A DNA stretch of 37,751 nt, taken from positions 1-37,751 of the forward strand of contig NZ_BBWJ01000052.1 in NCBI RefSeq assembly GCF_001463745.1, written 5' to 3'. The stretch is from Aureimonas sp. AU22. Its GTDB lineage: Bacteria; Pseudomonadota; Alphaproteobacteria; Rhizobiales; Rhizobiaceae. Numbering within the stretch: the first letter of the stretch is position 1; each line of letters opens with the position of its first letter. The position numbers and the translations under genes are program-made. The notes beneath the pieces were generated by a model, which was given only the letters and a program-made list of their open reading frames with translations, was not told the origin of the DNA and searched no databases. Positions 18,448 through 27,152 of this stretch are shown piece by piece.

Positions 18448-19353
18448 TCACGCCCGGCGCCCGCCTCCGGCCGGTGCGAGGCGGCGCATCTGGACCATCG
18501 CCATCGGCGTCTTGAGACTGTCGGCGTCGGTTTCCAGCGTCAGCTCGTCCGCGCCGCGCTTGGTGGTGCGGGCCAGGATCTCGAACACGGCGGCCGTCGT
18601 GCCCTGCAACGCCTTCTCGCCGGTCGCCCCCGCGAGGATGCGGGCCAGGAACACCGCGCCGGTGAGATCGCCCAGCCCGTTGGGCACGCCCTCGATGCGC
18701 CGGTGCTCGGCCAGCATCGTGGTTCCCTCCTCCACCAGGAGGTTGCCGATCCCGCCGCGCAGCAGCGGAAAGGCCGAGGTGACGACGACGCGGGGTGGCC
18801 CGAGCGCGCTCGCCGCCTCCGCCAGATGGGCGTTGGTGGAGAATTCGAGACCGGTGAGGAACTCCAGCTCGAACCGGTTGGGGGTCGCGATATCGGCGCG
18901 CGGCACCAGGAGATCGCGGATCGCCGCCAGCGTCTCGGCGGGCTGGTAGAGACGCCCGCCCCCCTCCCCGCCGTCGCCGATCACGGGATCGCAGAGATAG
19001 AGCGCGCGCGGGTTCGCACGGCGCACGGCGTCCACCAGCCGGGCCGCGGGTTCGATCTGATGGGCGGCCCCGAAATAGCCCGTGATCACCGCCCCGACCT
19101 CGCCGAGCCAGGGCGCGCGCATGAGATCGTCGATGAAGGACGCGAACGCCGCCTCGTCCGGCACGATCCGCGTCGCCGGCCCGTGTCCGGGGTGCCAGGG
19201 CAGCGTGACGGTGGGCACCGACCAGACCGGATGCCCGAGCGACTCCAGCGCGAAGACGACGGCCCGGTTGCCCACCGTGCCGCGCGCGACATGGCTGGAG
19301 ATCGACAGGACGGCCGGCTTGTCCCCGCCGGATGGGGAAGCGGGGAGGCTCAT
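18448..19353 (-). CDS. pdxY: PdxY-type pyridoxal kinase
   Basis: A 301-residue ribokinase-fold enzyme of the pyridoxal kinase family, phosphorylating pyridoxal in the B6 salvage pathway. Visible landmarks are the N-terminal SISSHVARGTVGNRA, the GYFGAAHQ block, YLCDPVIGD (metal and substrate region), TPNRFELEFLTG, and the anion-hole and catalytic region PNGLGDLTGAVFLA, where typical members have G-T-G-D. The replacement of that Thr by Leu is worth noting, though the catalytic Asp is kept. The gene is nine bases after a small membrane gene and ten before DUF429, so the three are probably one transcript. Confidence 0.88.
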   Translation of the reverse strand: MSLPASPSGGDKPAVLSISSHVARGTVGNRAVVFALESLGHPVWSVPTVTLPWHPGHGPATRIVPDEAAFASFIDDLMRAPWLGEVGAVITGYFGAAHQIEPAARLVDAVRRANPRALYLCDPVIGDGGEGGGRLYQPAETLAAIRDLLVPRADIATPNRFELEFLTGLEFSTNAHLAEAASALGPPRVVVTSAFPLLRGGIGNLLVEEGTTMLAEHRRIEGVPNGLGDLTGAVFLARILAGATGEKALQGTTAAVFEILARTTKRGADELTLETDADSLKTPMAMVQMRRLAPAGGGRRA

Positions 19354-19362
19354 CGGGGCCCT

Positions 19363-19620
19363 TCAGACGGCGGAAAGCTGGTAGGCGAGACCGATGGCGA
19401 GGCCGAGGAACGCCACGAGGCCGGCGAGCCGGCCGATCCGGGTTCCGAGGACCTCCATCCGATCGGCCGGGTCCGCGTCGCCGGCCCAGAAATGCCGGCG
19501 CAGACCCCGCGCCATGCTCTCGGCGGCCGCTCCGGTCTGGGGCTCGGTTTCCTCGCGCACGCGGCGCAGGATGGCCTCGGCTTGCCGTTGCCGGGTTCGG
19601 TCGTCGGAAGGGTTCGTCAT
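19363..19620 (-). CDS. Small single-helix membrane protein
   Basis: An 85-residue protein with a charged N-terminal half (DDRTRQRQAEAILRRVREE) and one C-terminal hydrophobic helix (LAGLVAFLGLAIGLAY), followed by a few residues. This suggests an inner-membrane protein with its N-terminus in the cytoplasm. Similar short proteins occur across Rhizobiales as conserved hypotheticals; no function is known to me. It is the first gene before pdxY (nine bases) and divergent from the glutamate dehydrogenase gene. An upstream in-frame extension exists, but the ATG at 19620 gives the hydrophilic start expected. Confidence 0.7.
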   Translation of the reverse strand: MTNPSDDRTRQRQAEAILRRVREETEPQTGAAAESMARGLRRHFWAGDADPADRMEVLGTRIGRLAGLVAFLGLAIGLAYQLSAV

Positions 19621-19822
19621 GGGCCTGGACCCTGGCGCAAAAGCATGACGAGAGCAATACGAGGGCACGCCGGCCGCAAGGGCTGAGAGAGATCGCCGGG
19701 GCATCCGCGCGCCCTATAAGCAAGGTTGCCCTCGCCGCGCCCTCATGATCCCGTCACGAGCCGATGCGATGATTCGCTACCGGGCTCGAAGCCGGGCCGA
19801 CAGCCTTCCCAAGGGGACCATC

Positions 19823-22800
19823 ATGCCGACCGAGCAGAACCCGACCAAGAACCGGATCATCGCCGGCGCTCTGGCACACCTGCCGGAGGGGGCGCCCGGC
19901 GCCCGGCTGGCGCCGCTTCTGTTCGCCCGTCCGCCCGCCGAGGATCTCGCCGCCTTCGCCCCGGAAGCCCTCGCCAAGCTCACCGACGAGGCCGTTGCCG
20001 TCCTCGACCGGCACCGGCCGGGTCAGACGGTGGTGTCCGTGCGTCGCCTGCGGGGCGAACTGCGGGCCGGCGAGCCGGTGACCGCCGTCACGATCGCCCA
20101 TGACGACATGCCGTTCCTGTTCGATTCGGCCATCGCCGAGATCGCCGACCGCGCCCCCGCCATCCACGAGATCTCCCACCCGATCCTCGCGGTCGAGCGC
20201 GGGCCCGACGGCGCGCCCACAGGCTTTGCCGAGCGCCGGCCGAACGCGGCGGGCGGCGATCCCGTCAGCCTGATCCAGGTCGTGATCGAGCCGATGCCCG
20301 ACCCGGCCGGCGAGGAGGCGCTGGCGCGCAGCCTGGAGGCGATCCTCGCCGAGGTCGCGGTGGCCAATGCCGACTTCGCGGCCATGCGCGCGCGCGTCGG
20401 CGCGGCGGCCCGAACCATCGAGGCACGCGCGGCCGCCGGGGAAGCCACCGAGGCCGCCGCCGCCGACCGCGAGGGCGCCGCCCTTCTCGACTGGCTGTGC
20501 GACGGCAACTTCATCTTTCTCGGCCTGCGCGAGTTCGACTACCATGCGGACGGCGAGGCGCTGCGGCGCGTCGAGGGGAGCGATCTCGGGATCCTGCGCG
20601 ATCCCGGCGTGCGGGTGCTGCGCCGCGAGGGCGGGACGCAAGAGCCGAGCCCCGAGCTTCGCGCCTTCCTGGAGGACCCCGAGCCGCTGATCGTCGCCAA
20701 GGCCAACACGCGCTCGCGCGTCCATCGGCGCGGCTACATGGACTATGTCGGCGTCAAGCTGCGGGGCGCCGACGGGGGGCTGACGGGCGAGCTTCGCGTC
20801 GTCGGCCTCTTCGCCTCGGGCGCCTACACCCGCCCGCTCGCCACCATCCCCTATCTCCGGCGCAAGGCGGCCACCGTCATCGAGCGCTTCGGCTTCGCGC
20901 CCGGCTCGCATTCGGGCAAGGCGCTGGCCGTGGCGCTGGAGACCTATTCGCGCGACGAGATGTTCCAGATCGACGTCGATCTCGTGGAGCGGTTCGTGGG
21001 CATCGTCACCGAGCTCGGCGAGCGACCGCGCATCCGCGTCCTGCCGCGCATCGACCGGTTCGACCGGTTCGTGTCCGTGCTCGTCTTCGTGCCGCGCGAA
21101 CGCTACGACGCGCGCCTGCGCGACGAGATCGGCGTCCTGCTCGCCACGCGCTACGACGGCCACGTCTCGGCCTACTACCCGAACTTCCCCGAAGGCGCGC
21201 TCGCCACGATCCATTTCATCATCGGGCGTGCCGGCGGCCCGACCCCGGAGCCCGACCAGGCCGAGCTCGAGGCCGAGATCGCCGCGATCGCGCGCGACTG
21301 GTCGCTGGCCTTCGAGCGGGCCGCCGCGCGCACGGGGCGCATCGGCGAGCTGACGTCGCTCGCCCCCGGCCTGCCGGGCGGCTACCGCGACGCGGTGGAC
21401 CCGGAAGAGGCGGTGGAGGACGCCGCCCGCATCCTGGAGCTTCGCGCCGGCGCGCCGCTCGGCATCGACTTCTACACCCGCGAGGGCGACGAGGACGCCT
21501 CGCTGCGCCTCAAGATCTTCCACCTGGGCGCGGCCCTGCCCCTGTCGCGACGGGTTCCGATCCTCGAGAACATGGGCTTCTCGCCGCTCGCCGAGCAGAC
21601 GCACGAGATCGTGCGCGCCGACGGCGCCCATGTCTGGCTCCACGACATGGAGCTGATCCCCCGCGGCCACACCTTCGCCGCCCCTGCCGACAAGGGTCTG
21701 GCGCTGGAGGCGACGCTCCAGGCCGTGGTGGACGGGCGCATCGAGGACGACGCCTTCAACGCGCTGGTCTTCTCGGCCGGCCTCGACTGGCGCGAGGCCA
21801 ACCTCCTGCGGGCCTATGCGCGCTACCTCCGGCAGACCGGCTTTGCCACGACCGCGGAATTCATGGCGCAGGTGCTGGAACGCCAGCCCGACGTCGCGCG
21901 CGCGCTCATCGACCTCTTCGCCTCGGCCTTCGACCCGGCGCGCGAGCGCCGCAGCGATCCCGTACCCGCCGAACTGGAAGGCGACGCGGAGGCGGCCTTG
22001 GCTGCCGCGCGCGGCGCGCTGACCCCGCTCCTGTCCCTGCGCCGCGCGCTCGACGCGATCACCAGCCTCGACGAGGACCGCGTGGTGCGCCGCCTGATGG
22101 GCGCTGTGCTGGCGACCCTTCGCACCAACTTCTACGCCGTGCCGGACGTCTCGAGCGACCCGAACTCGGTCCCGACGGCGGTGAAGCCCGCGCTCGCCTT
22201 CAAGATCGACCCGCACCGGATCGAGGGCATGCCAGCCCCGGTGCCCTACCGCGAGATCTTCGTCTTCGACGCGCGCGTCGAGGGTGTGCACCTGCGCTTC
22301 GGCCCGGTGGCGCGCGGCGGCCTGCGCTGGTCCGACCGCTCCCAGGACTACCGCACCGAGATCCTCGGCCTCGTGAAGGCGCAGCAGGTCAAGAACGCGG
22401 TGATCGTGCCGGTCGGCTCGAAGGGCGGCTTCTTCCCGAAGCGCCTCGCCGACGCCGCCAACCGCGAGGCCTGGTTCGAGAGCGGCCGCTCGGCCTACGT
22501 GGTCTTCATCGCCTCGCTCCTGTCGGTCACCGACAACCTCGAGCCGTCGGGCGAGACGGTGACGCCGACCGGCGTCGTCGCCTACGACGATCTCGACCCC
22601 TATTTCGTGGTGGCCGCCGACAAGGGCACGGCGACCTTCTCCGACACCGCCAACGCCGTGGCGCGCGCACGCGGCTTCTGGCTCGACGACGCCTTCGCCT
22701 CCGGCGGCTCGGCCGGCTACGACCACAAGGCGATGGGCATCACGGCGCGCGGCGCATGGGAGGCGGTGAAGCGCCACTTCCGCGAGATGGGTCGCGACGG

Positions 22801-24706
22801 CCAGGCGTGGGACATCCAGGCCGAGCCCTTCACGGTCGCCGGCTGCGGCGACATGTCGGGCGACGTCTTCGGCAACGGCATGCTCCTGTCGAAGAAGATC
22901 CGGCTCGTCGCCGCCTTCGACCACCGCGACATCTTCATCGACCCGAACCCGGACGAGGAACGCTCGTTCGCCGAGCGCCAGCGCCTCTTCGCCCTGCCCC
23001 GCTCCTCCTGGGCCGATTTCGACCGCTCCGCGATCTCGAGCGGCGGCGGCGTCTTCTCGCGGCGCGACAAGCTGATCCGCCTGTCGCCGGAAGCGGCCGC
23101 CGCCATCGGCTTCGACAAAGCCACGGGCACGCCCGCGGAGATCATCACCGCGATCCTGAAGAGCCCCGTCGACCTTCTCTGGTTCGGCGGCATCGGCACC
23201 TATATCCGCGCCTCCACCGAGACGAACCTCGACGTCGGGGACCGCGCCAACGATCCCGTCCGCGTTACGGGCCGCGAGATCCGCGCCAAGGTGATCGGCG
23301 AGGGAGCCAATCTCGGCCTCACCCAGGCCGGCCGCATCGAGGCGGCACGTTCCGGCGTCAGGCTCAACACCGACGCGATCGACAACTCCGCCGGCGTCAA
23401 CACCTCGGACGTCGAGGTCAACTTCAAGATCGCGCTGCGCCAGCCGCTCGCCGAGGGACGCCTGTCGCGCGAGGAACGCGACCGGCTTCTCGGCTCGATG
23501 ACCGACGAGGTGGCGGCGCTGGTGCTCGCCAACAACTACGCGCAGACGCTCGCCATCTCGCTGGAGGAAAAGGCCGGCGTCTCGCGTCTCTCGCTCCAGG
23601 CCCGGCTGATGGCGGCGCTGGAGGAGACGGGCGCGCTCGACCGACAGGTGGAGACCCTGCCGTCGGTGGCGGCGATCGCCGATCTCAGGGCGCGCGGCCA
23701 GAGCCTGTCGCGGCCCGAACTCGCGGTGCTCCTGGCCTATGCCAAGATCGATCTGTTCAACGCCCTCGTCGCGAGCCCCCTGCCGGACGATCCCTATCTC
23801 GCCGGCCGGCTCATGGCCTATTTTCCCAAAGCGCTGCGCGAGAAGTTCGAGGCCGATGTCCTCGCCCATCGCCTGCGCCGCGAGATTGTGGCGACGGGGC
23901 TGGCCAACGCCTTCGTCAACCATCTCGGCCTTTCCTTCGCGACCGTCCTGCGCGACGCCACGGGCCGCTCGGGCTCGGCGCTGGCGGCAGCCTATGTCGC
24001 GGTCCATGACGGGTTCGAGATCCCCGACCTTCTTCGGGAGATCGACGCGCTCGACGCGCGCCTGCCCGGCGCCCTGCAGAACGAGCTTTATGCCGCCGTG
24101 TCGTTCTTCCTGCAGGTCGGCGTCGTGGGTCTGGCGCGCTCCGGCGCCTTCGATCTCGGCGAGACCGTCGCGGCGCTCAGGCACCTGTCGGCCAAATTCG
24201 GCCCGGCTCTCGTGGACATTGCCAGCGAGCACGCCCGCGACGAGTTCTTCACGCGTCAGTCGGGATGGACGGCGGCCGGCGTCCCGGAGGAACTCGCCAC
24301 GCGCATCGCGCGCCTGCCCCTCCTTGCGCTCGTGCCGGATGTCGAGCGTGTTTCACGTGAAACGGGCCGGCCGTTCGACGAAGCGATGCGCGCCTATTTC
24401 GCGGTGATCCAGGCGCTGCATATCGGCCGATTGGAGGAAGCGCTCGTGTCGCTTCGCCCCACGGACTACTACGAAACGCTGGCGCTGGAGCGGGCCGGCA
24501 GCCAGATCGCCCGCGAGCGTCGCCGCCTGACGATCCTGGCGCTCCAGGAGGGCGAAGGCGACGATCCGGTCGCCGACTGGACGGCGGCGCAGGGCGAGAC
24601 GCTGCGCTCGGCCGCCGAGCAGCTCCAGCGGCTGGCGGGAACCGGCGAGACGTCCGTGTCGCGCCTGACGCTCGCCGCCGGCCTGCTGCAGGATGTCGGT
24701 GTCTGA
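19823..24706 (+). CDS. gdhB: Large NAD-dependent glutamate dehydrogenase
   Basis: A 1,627-residue NAD-specific glutamate dehydrogenase of the 180-kDa class (as in Streptomyces, Pseudomonas and Caulobacter), which deaminates glutamate to 2-oxoglutarate and ammonium and so feeds the suc enzymes. N-terminal ACT-like regulatory segments fill about the first 700 residues. The catalytic core is marked by RFGPVARGGLRWSDR, LVKAQQVKNAVIVPVGSKGGF, FTVAGCGDMSGDVFGNGML and DLLWFGGIGTYI. The frame is open further upstream, but the ATG at 19823 follows AAGGGGA and matches the family. The gene stands alone, divergent from a small membrane gene, and contains a parS-like palindrome near its 3' end. The symbol is by family; some genomes call it gdh2. 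Confidence 0.95.
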   Translation: MPTEQNPTKNRIIAGALAHLPEGAPGARLAPLLFARPPAEDLAAFAPEALAKLTDEAVAVLDRHRPGQTVVSVRRLRGELRAGEPVTAVTIAHDDMPFLFDSAIAEIADRAPAIHEISHPILAVERGPDGAPTGFAERRPNAAGGDPVSLIQVVIEPMPDPAGEEALARSLEAILAEVAVANADFAAMRARVGAAARTIEARAAAGEATEAAAADREGAALLDWLCDGNFIFLGLREFDYHADGEALRRVEGSDLGILRDPGVRVLRREGGTQEPSPELRAFLEDPEPLIVAKANTRSRVHRRGYMDYVGVKLRGADGGLTGELRVVGLFASGAYTRPLATIPYLRRKAATVIERFGFAPGSHSGKALAVALETYSRDEMFQIDVDLVERFVGIVTELGERPRIRVLPRIDRFDRFVSVLVFVPRERYDARLRDEIGVLLATRYDGHVSAYYPNFPEGALATIHFIIGRAGGPTPEPDQAELEAEIAAIARDWSLAFERAAARTGRIGELTSLAPGLPGGYRDAVDPEEAVEDAARILELRAGAPLGIDFYTREGDEDASLRLKIFHLGAALPLSRRVPILENMGFSPLAEQTHEIVRADGAHVWLHDMELIPRGHTFAAPADKGLALEATLQAVVDGRIEDDAFNALVFSAGLDWREANLLRAYARYLRQTGFATTAEFMAQVLERQPDVARALIDLFASAFDPARERRSDPVPAELEGDAEAALAAARGALTPLLSLRRALDAITSLDEDRVVRRLMGAVLATLRTNFYAVPDVSSDPNSVPTAVKPALAFKIDPHRIEGMPAPVPYREIFVFDARVEGVHLRFGPVARGGLRWSDRSQDYRTEILGLVKAQQVKNAVIVPVGSKGGFFPKRLADAANREAWFESGRSAYVVFIASLLSVTDNLEPSGETVTPTGVVAYDDLDPYFVVAADKGTATFSDTANAVARARGFWLDDAFASGGSAGYDHKAMGITARGAWEAVKRHFREMGRDGQAWDIQAEPFTVAGCGDMSGDVFGNGMLLSKKIRLVAAFDHRDIFIDPNPDEERSFAERQRLFALPRSSWADFDRSAISSGGGVFSRRDKLIRLSPEAAAAIGFDKATGTPAEIITAILKSPVDLLWFGGIGTYIRASTETNLDVGDRANDPVRVTGREIRAKVIGEGANLGLTQAGRIEAARSGVRLNTDAIDNSAGVNTSDVEVNFKIALRQPLAEGRLSREERDRLLGSMTDEVAALVLANNYAQTLAISLEEKAGVSRLSLQARLMAALEETGALDRQVETLPSVAAIADLRARGQSLSRPELAVLLAYAKIDLFNALVASPLPDDPYLAGRLMAYFPKALREKFEADVLAHRLRREIVATGLANAFVNHLGLSFATVLRDATGRSGSALAAAYVAVHDGFEIPDLLREIDALDARLPGALQNELYAAVSFFLQVGVVGLARSGAFDLGETVAALRHLSAKFGPALVDIASEHARDEFFTRQSGWTAAGVPEELATRIARLPLLALVPDVERVSRETGRPFDEAMRAYFAVIQALHIGRLEEALVSLRPTDYYETLALERAGSQIARERRRLTILALQEGEGDDPVADWTAAQGETLRSAAEQLQRLAGTGETSVSRLTLAAGLLQDVGV
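24349..24364. other. parS-like ParB-binding site 2, inside gdhB
   Basis: TGTTTCACGTGAAACG matches the parS consensus at 15 of 16 positions and contains the perfect 14-base palindrome core. It lies in the gdhB coding sequence, where it encodes VSRET. Confidence 0.8.
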
Positions 24707-24748
24707 ACGCTGATGCCATGGCGGGGGCACGCCGGATGTCCGGCGGCC

Positions 24749-25939
24749 TCACTCGTCGATCAGCTCGAGGCCGATGGCGGTGGCCTCGCCCCCACCGATG
24801 CAGACCGCCGCGACGCCCCGCGAACCGCCGCGCGCTCGCAGCGCGTTGAGGAGCGTCACCAGGATGCGCGCGCCCGAAGCGCCGATCGGATGGCCGAGCG
24901 CGCAGGCGCCGCCGAGGACGTTCATCCGTTCGTGGGCGATGCCAAGGTCCTGCATGGCCACCATGGGAACCACGGCGAAAGCCTCGTTGACCTCCCAGAG
25001 ATCGACCTCGGGCACCGTCCAGCCGCAGCGCTGAAGAAGCTTGCCGATCGCGCCGACCGGCGCGGTGGTGAAGAGGCCGGGCTCATGCGCGAAGACGGCA
25101 TGGCCCACGATGCGCGCGAGCGGCGTCGCGCAGCGCCGCTCGGCCTCCGATGCCCGCATCAGGACGAGCGCGGCCGCCCCGTCCGAGATCGAGGACGCGT
25201 TGGCCGCCGTCACCGTGCCGCCCTCGCGAAAGGCGGGCTTCAGGGTCGGGATCTTGTCGGCGCGCGCCTTCGCCGGCTGCTCGTCCTCGCCGACGACGCG
25301 GGCGCCGCCGCGTTCGGGCACTTCGACGGGGACGATCTCGCCCGCGGAGATCCCGCTGCGGCCGGCCTCCAGCGCGCGCGACAGCGATGCCAGCGCATAG
25401 TCGTCCTGCTCCTGCCGCGAGAAGCCGTAGGTGCCGGCGCAGTCCTCGGCGAAGGTGCCCATCAGCCGGCCCTTCTCGTAGGCGTCCTCCAGCCCGTCGA
25501 GGAACATGTGGTCGAGCACGCGGCCGTGCCCCATGCGAAGGCCCTCGCGCGCCTTGGGCAGGAGGTAGGGGGCGTTGCTCATGCTCTCCATGCCGCCCGC
25601 GACGACGACATCCGCCGATCCCGCCACGAGTTGGTCGTGGGCGAAGATCACCGCCTGCATCCCCGAGCCGCACATCTTGTTCAGCGTGACGGCCGGCACG
25701 CCGAGCCCGAGGCCCGCCTTGAGGGCCGCTTGCCGGGCCGGAGCCTGGCCCTGACCAGCGCCGAGGACGCAGCCCATGAGGACGCCGTCCACCGCGTCGC
25801 CGGCCATAACGCCTTGCGCGATCGCGGCGCGGATGGCGACGGCGCCGAGATCGCTGGCACCGAGCGATGCGAGATCGCCGAGAAACCCGCCGAGCGGCGT
25901 GCGGCGGGCTGCCACGATGACGACCGGATCGACGCGCAT
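24749..25939 (-). CDS. Acetyl-CoA acetyltransferase (thiolase)
   Basis: A 396-residue thiolase, condensing two acetyl-CoA or cleaving 3-ketoacyl-CoA. The acylated nucleophile is Cys90 (NKMCGSGMQA), and the C-terminal pair is His350 (GHPIGASGAR) and Cys380 (CIGGGEA). The NEAFA block is present. The usual GGAIALGHP is GGACALGHP here, and the common CIGGGMG is CIGGGEA, minor departures from the biosynthetic-thiolase pattern. The ATG at 25939 (MRVDPVVIVAARRTPLG) is the family start. It converges on gdhB with 42 bases between the stops. No phaB or mevalonate gene is adjacent, so the pathway (beta-oxidation, PHB or other) is open. Confidence 0.92.
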   Translation of the reverse strand: MRVDPVVIVAARRTPLGGFLGDLASLGASDLGAVAIRAAIAQGVMAGDAVDGVLMGCVLGAGQGQAPARQAALKAGLGLGVPAVTLNKMCGSGMQAVIFAHDQLVAGSADVVVAGGMESMSNAPYLLPKAREGLRMGHGRVLDHMFLDGLEDAYEKGRLMGTFAEDCAGTYGFSRQEQDDYALASLSRALEAGRSGISAGEIVPVEVPERGGARVVGEDEQPAKARADKIPTLKPAFREGGTVTAANASSISDGAAALVLMRASEAERRCATPLARIVGHAVFAHEPGLFTTAPVGAIGKLLQRCGWTVPEVDLWEVNEAFAVVPMVAMQDLGIAHERMNVLGGACALGHPIGASGARILVTLLNALRARGGSRGVAAVCIGGGEATAIGLELIDE

Positions 25940-26198
25940 GTGCCTTCTCCCTTCGTGTCCCCAGGCGATGACCGTGCGCCGGGTCACAGTCCGCTCCCCT
26001 TGGTTAGATACGCCCCGGCCTCGTATCCGACAGCCAGCCGCGGCGACCGAGGAGACGAATCCGCCCTTCGCCGAAATGGGGTTGTTCGCCCCCGCACGGC
26101 GCCGACACGGGCGCGCGCCTTCGGACGTTGTCGCATGAAAGAGGCCGGGGCCGCAGACAGCACGCCCCCCGGCAGATGGCGCTCGGCCGGGCGTCGTC

Positions 26199-26540
26199 TC
26201 AGGTCGGGTTGGCGCTGCCGTCGCCGTTCGGACTCGGCACGGCGTCCGGCGGAATCACCGGCGTCGTGCCGGGATCTGGCGCCGGCACCGGCGCCTCGAT
26301 GCCGCTCGTGCCGGTCTCGGGCGGCACCAGCACGCCGCCGCATTCGGCGAGCTGGCCGCTCAAAGACCCGCCGTCGGCACCGGGCTGCGCGGCGCAGGGG
26401 TCGGTGGAGGGGGGAATCGCCTGGCCCGGCGCGTCCTCGTTTGCCGATGCGGGCGGCGGGACCGCGGTCTGGGCAACGGCGGCGGAAGCGGCACTCAAGA
26501 GAAGCGCGGCGCAGAGCGGAGCGAGAAAGCGATGGGTCAT
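26199..26540 (-). CDS. Secreted proline-rich small protein, unknown
   Basis: A 113-residue protein with a clear signal peptide (MTHRFLAPLCAALLLSAASA, cleavage near AVAQ). The mature part is low in order-promoting residues, rich in Pro, Gly, Ala and acidic residues, with two cysteines (DPCAAQ and AECGGV) that could form one disulfide. It is probably periplasmic or surface-exposed and largely disordered. I do not recognise a family. It lies between the thiolase and the AHSA1-like gene, with 259 bases upstream of the thiolase start and 96 on the other side. Confidence 0.65.
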   Translation of the reverse strand: MTHRFLAPLCAALLLSAASAAVAQTAVPPPASANEDAPGQAIPPSTDPCAAQPGADGGSLSGQLAECGGVLVPPETGTSGIEAPVPAPDPGTTPVIPPDAVPSPNGDGSANPT

Positions 26541-26636
26541 CGGACATCTCCTGTTCGATGAGGGAAACGCCCGCCGCGCCCGATCGCTCCCTGGCGAGAA
26601 TCCGAAGGCCGGGGCGTGCGCGCCGAGCCCCGCTGG

Positions 26637-27059
26637 CTAATGCCCGCCCGCGCCCTCGACGTGCCGGCGGAAATTGTCGAGGATCGCCTGCCACCCCTGG
26701 CGCTGCTGGTCGAGGGAATGCTCGGTCTCCGGATCGAACGACACCCGGACGAGGGTCCCCTCGCCTGCCGGCTGGAACACGACGCTCGCGTGCCGGTCGC
26801 CGAACGCCGTGTCGATCCGCTCGTGCGGGACGACGGCGGTGTAGGTTCCCGCGAAGTCGAAGCCCATCGACCCGTCCTTGGCCTCCATGCGCGAGCGGAA
26901 CGCGCCGCCCTCGCGAAGGTCGACGCTGGCGGCGGGGCAGTGCCAGTCGTCCGAGGCGAAGTTCCATTGCCGGATGCGGTCCGGCGTGGTGTAGGCGTCC
27001 CAGGCCTCCGCCACCGGCGCGCGCACGCTCGTTTCCACCGTGATCCGCTCAAGGCCCAT
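26637..27059 (-). CDS. AHSA1/SRPBCC-domain protein
   Basis: A 140-residue START/SRPBCC-fold protein of the AHSA1 (activator of Hsp90 homologue) group. It shows the family opening [19 protein letters not shown], then the [18 protein letters not shown] block, a beta-sheet core and the C-terminal helix [14 protein letters not shown]. Bacterial members bind small hydrophobic ligands of unknown nature; an Hsp90 link is not established for them. Three in-frame ATGs exist. The one at 27059 is chosen because GGAGG stands six bases before it, whereas that motif would abut the ATG at 27065. It lies next to purH, with no obvious functional tie. Confidence 0.82.
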   Translation of the reverse strand: MGLERITVETSVRAPVAEAWDAYTTPDRIRQWNFASDDWHCPAASVDLREGGAFRSRMEAKDGSMGFDFAGTYTAVVPHERIDTAFGDRHASVVFQPAGEGTLVRVSFDPETEHSLDQQRQGWQAILDNFRRHVEGAGGH

Positions 27060-27152
27060 CGCCATCCTCCGCTCCGGTTTCAGGCCGCATTCCATCGCGG
27101 ATCGGGCGAGGGGGCAAGGGCTGGCGCGAGCACCCGCCCCCGGTTTTCGCCT

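Noticed and set aside
19754-24232. A 1,492-codon open frame antisense to glutamate dehydrogenase
   Set aside because: High G+C coding DNA leaves the antisense frame open. The translation has no domain or family motif and a repetitive Arg/Ala/Gly/Asp composition, while the plus strand encodes a clear enzyme.
24713-27043. A 776-codon plus-strand frame across the thiolase and following genes
   Set aside because: It spans several real minus-strand genes and ends in low-complexity Arg/Ala/Pro sequence.
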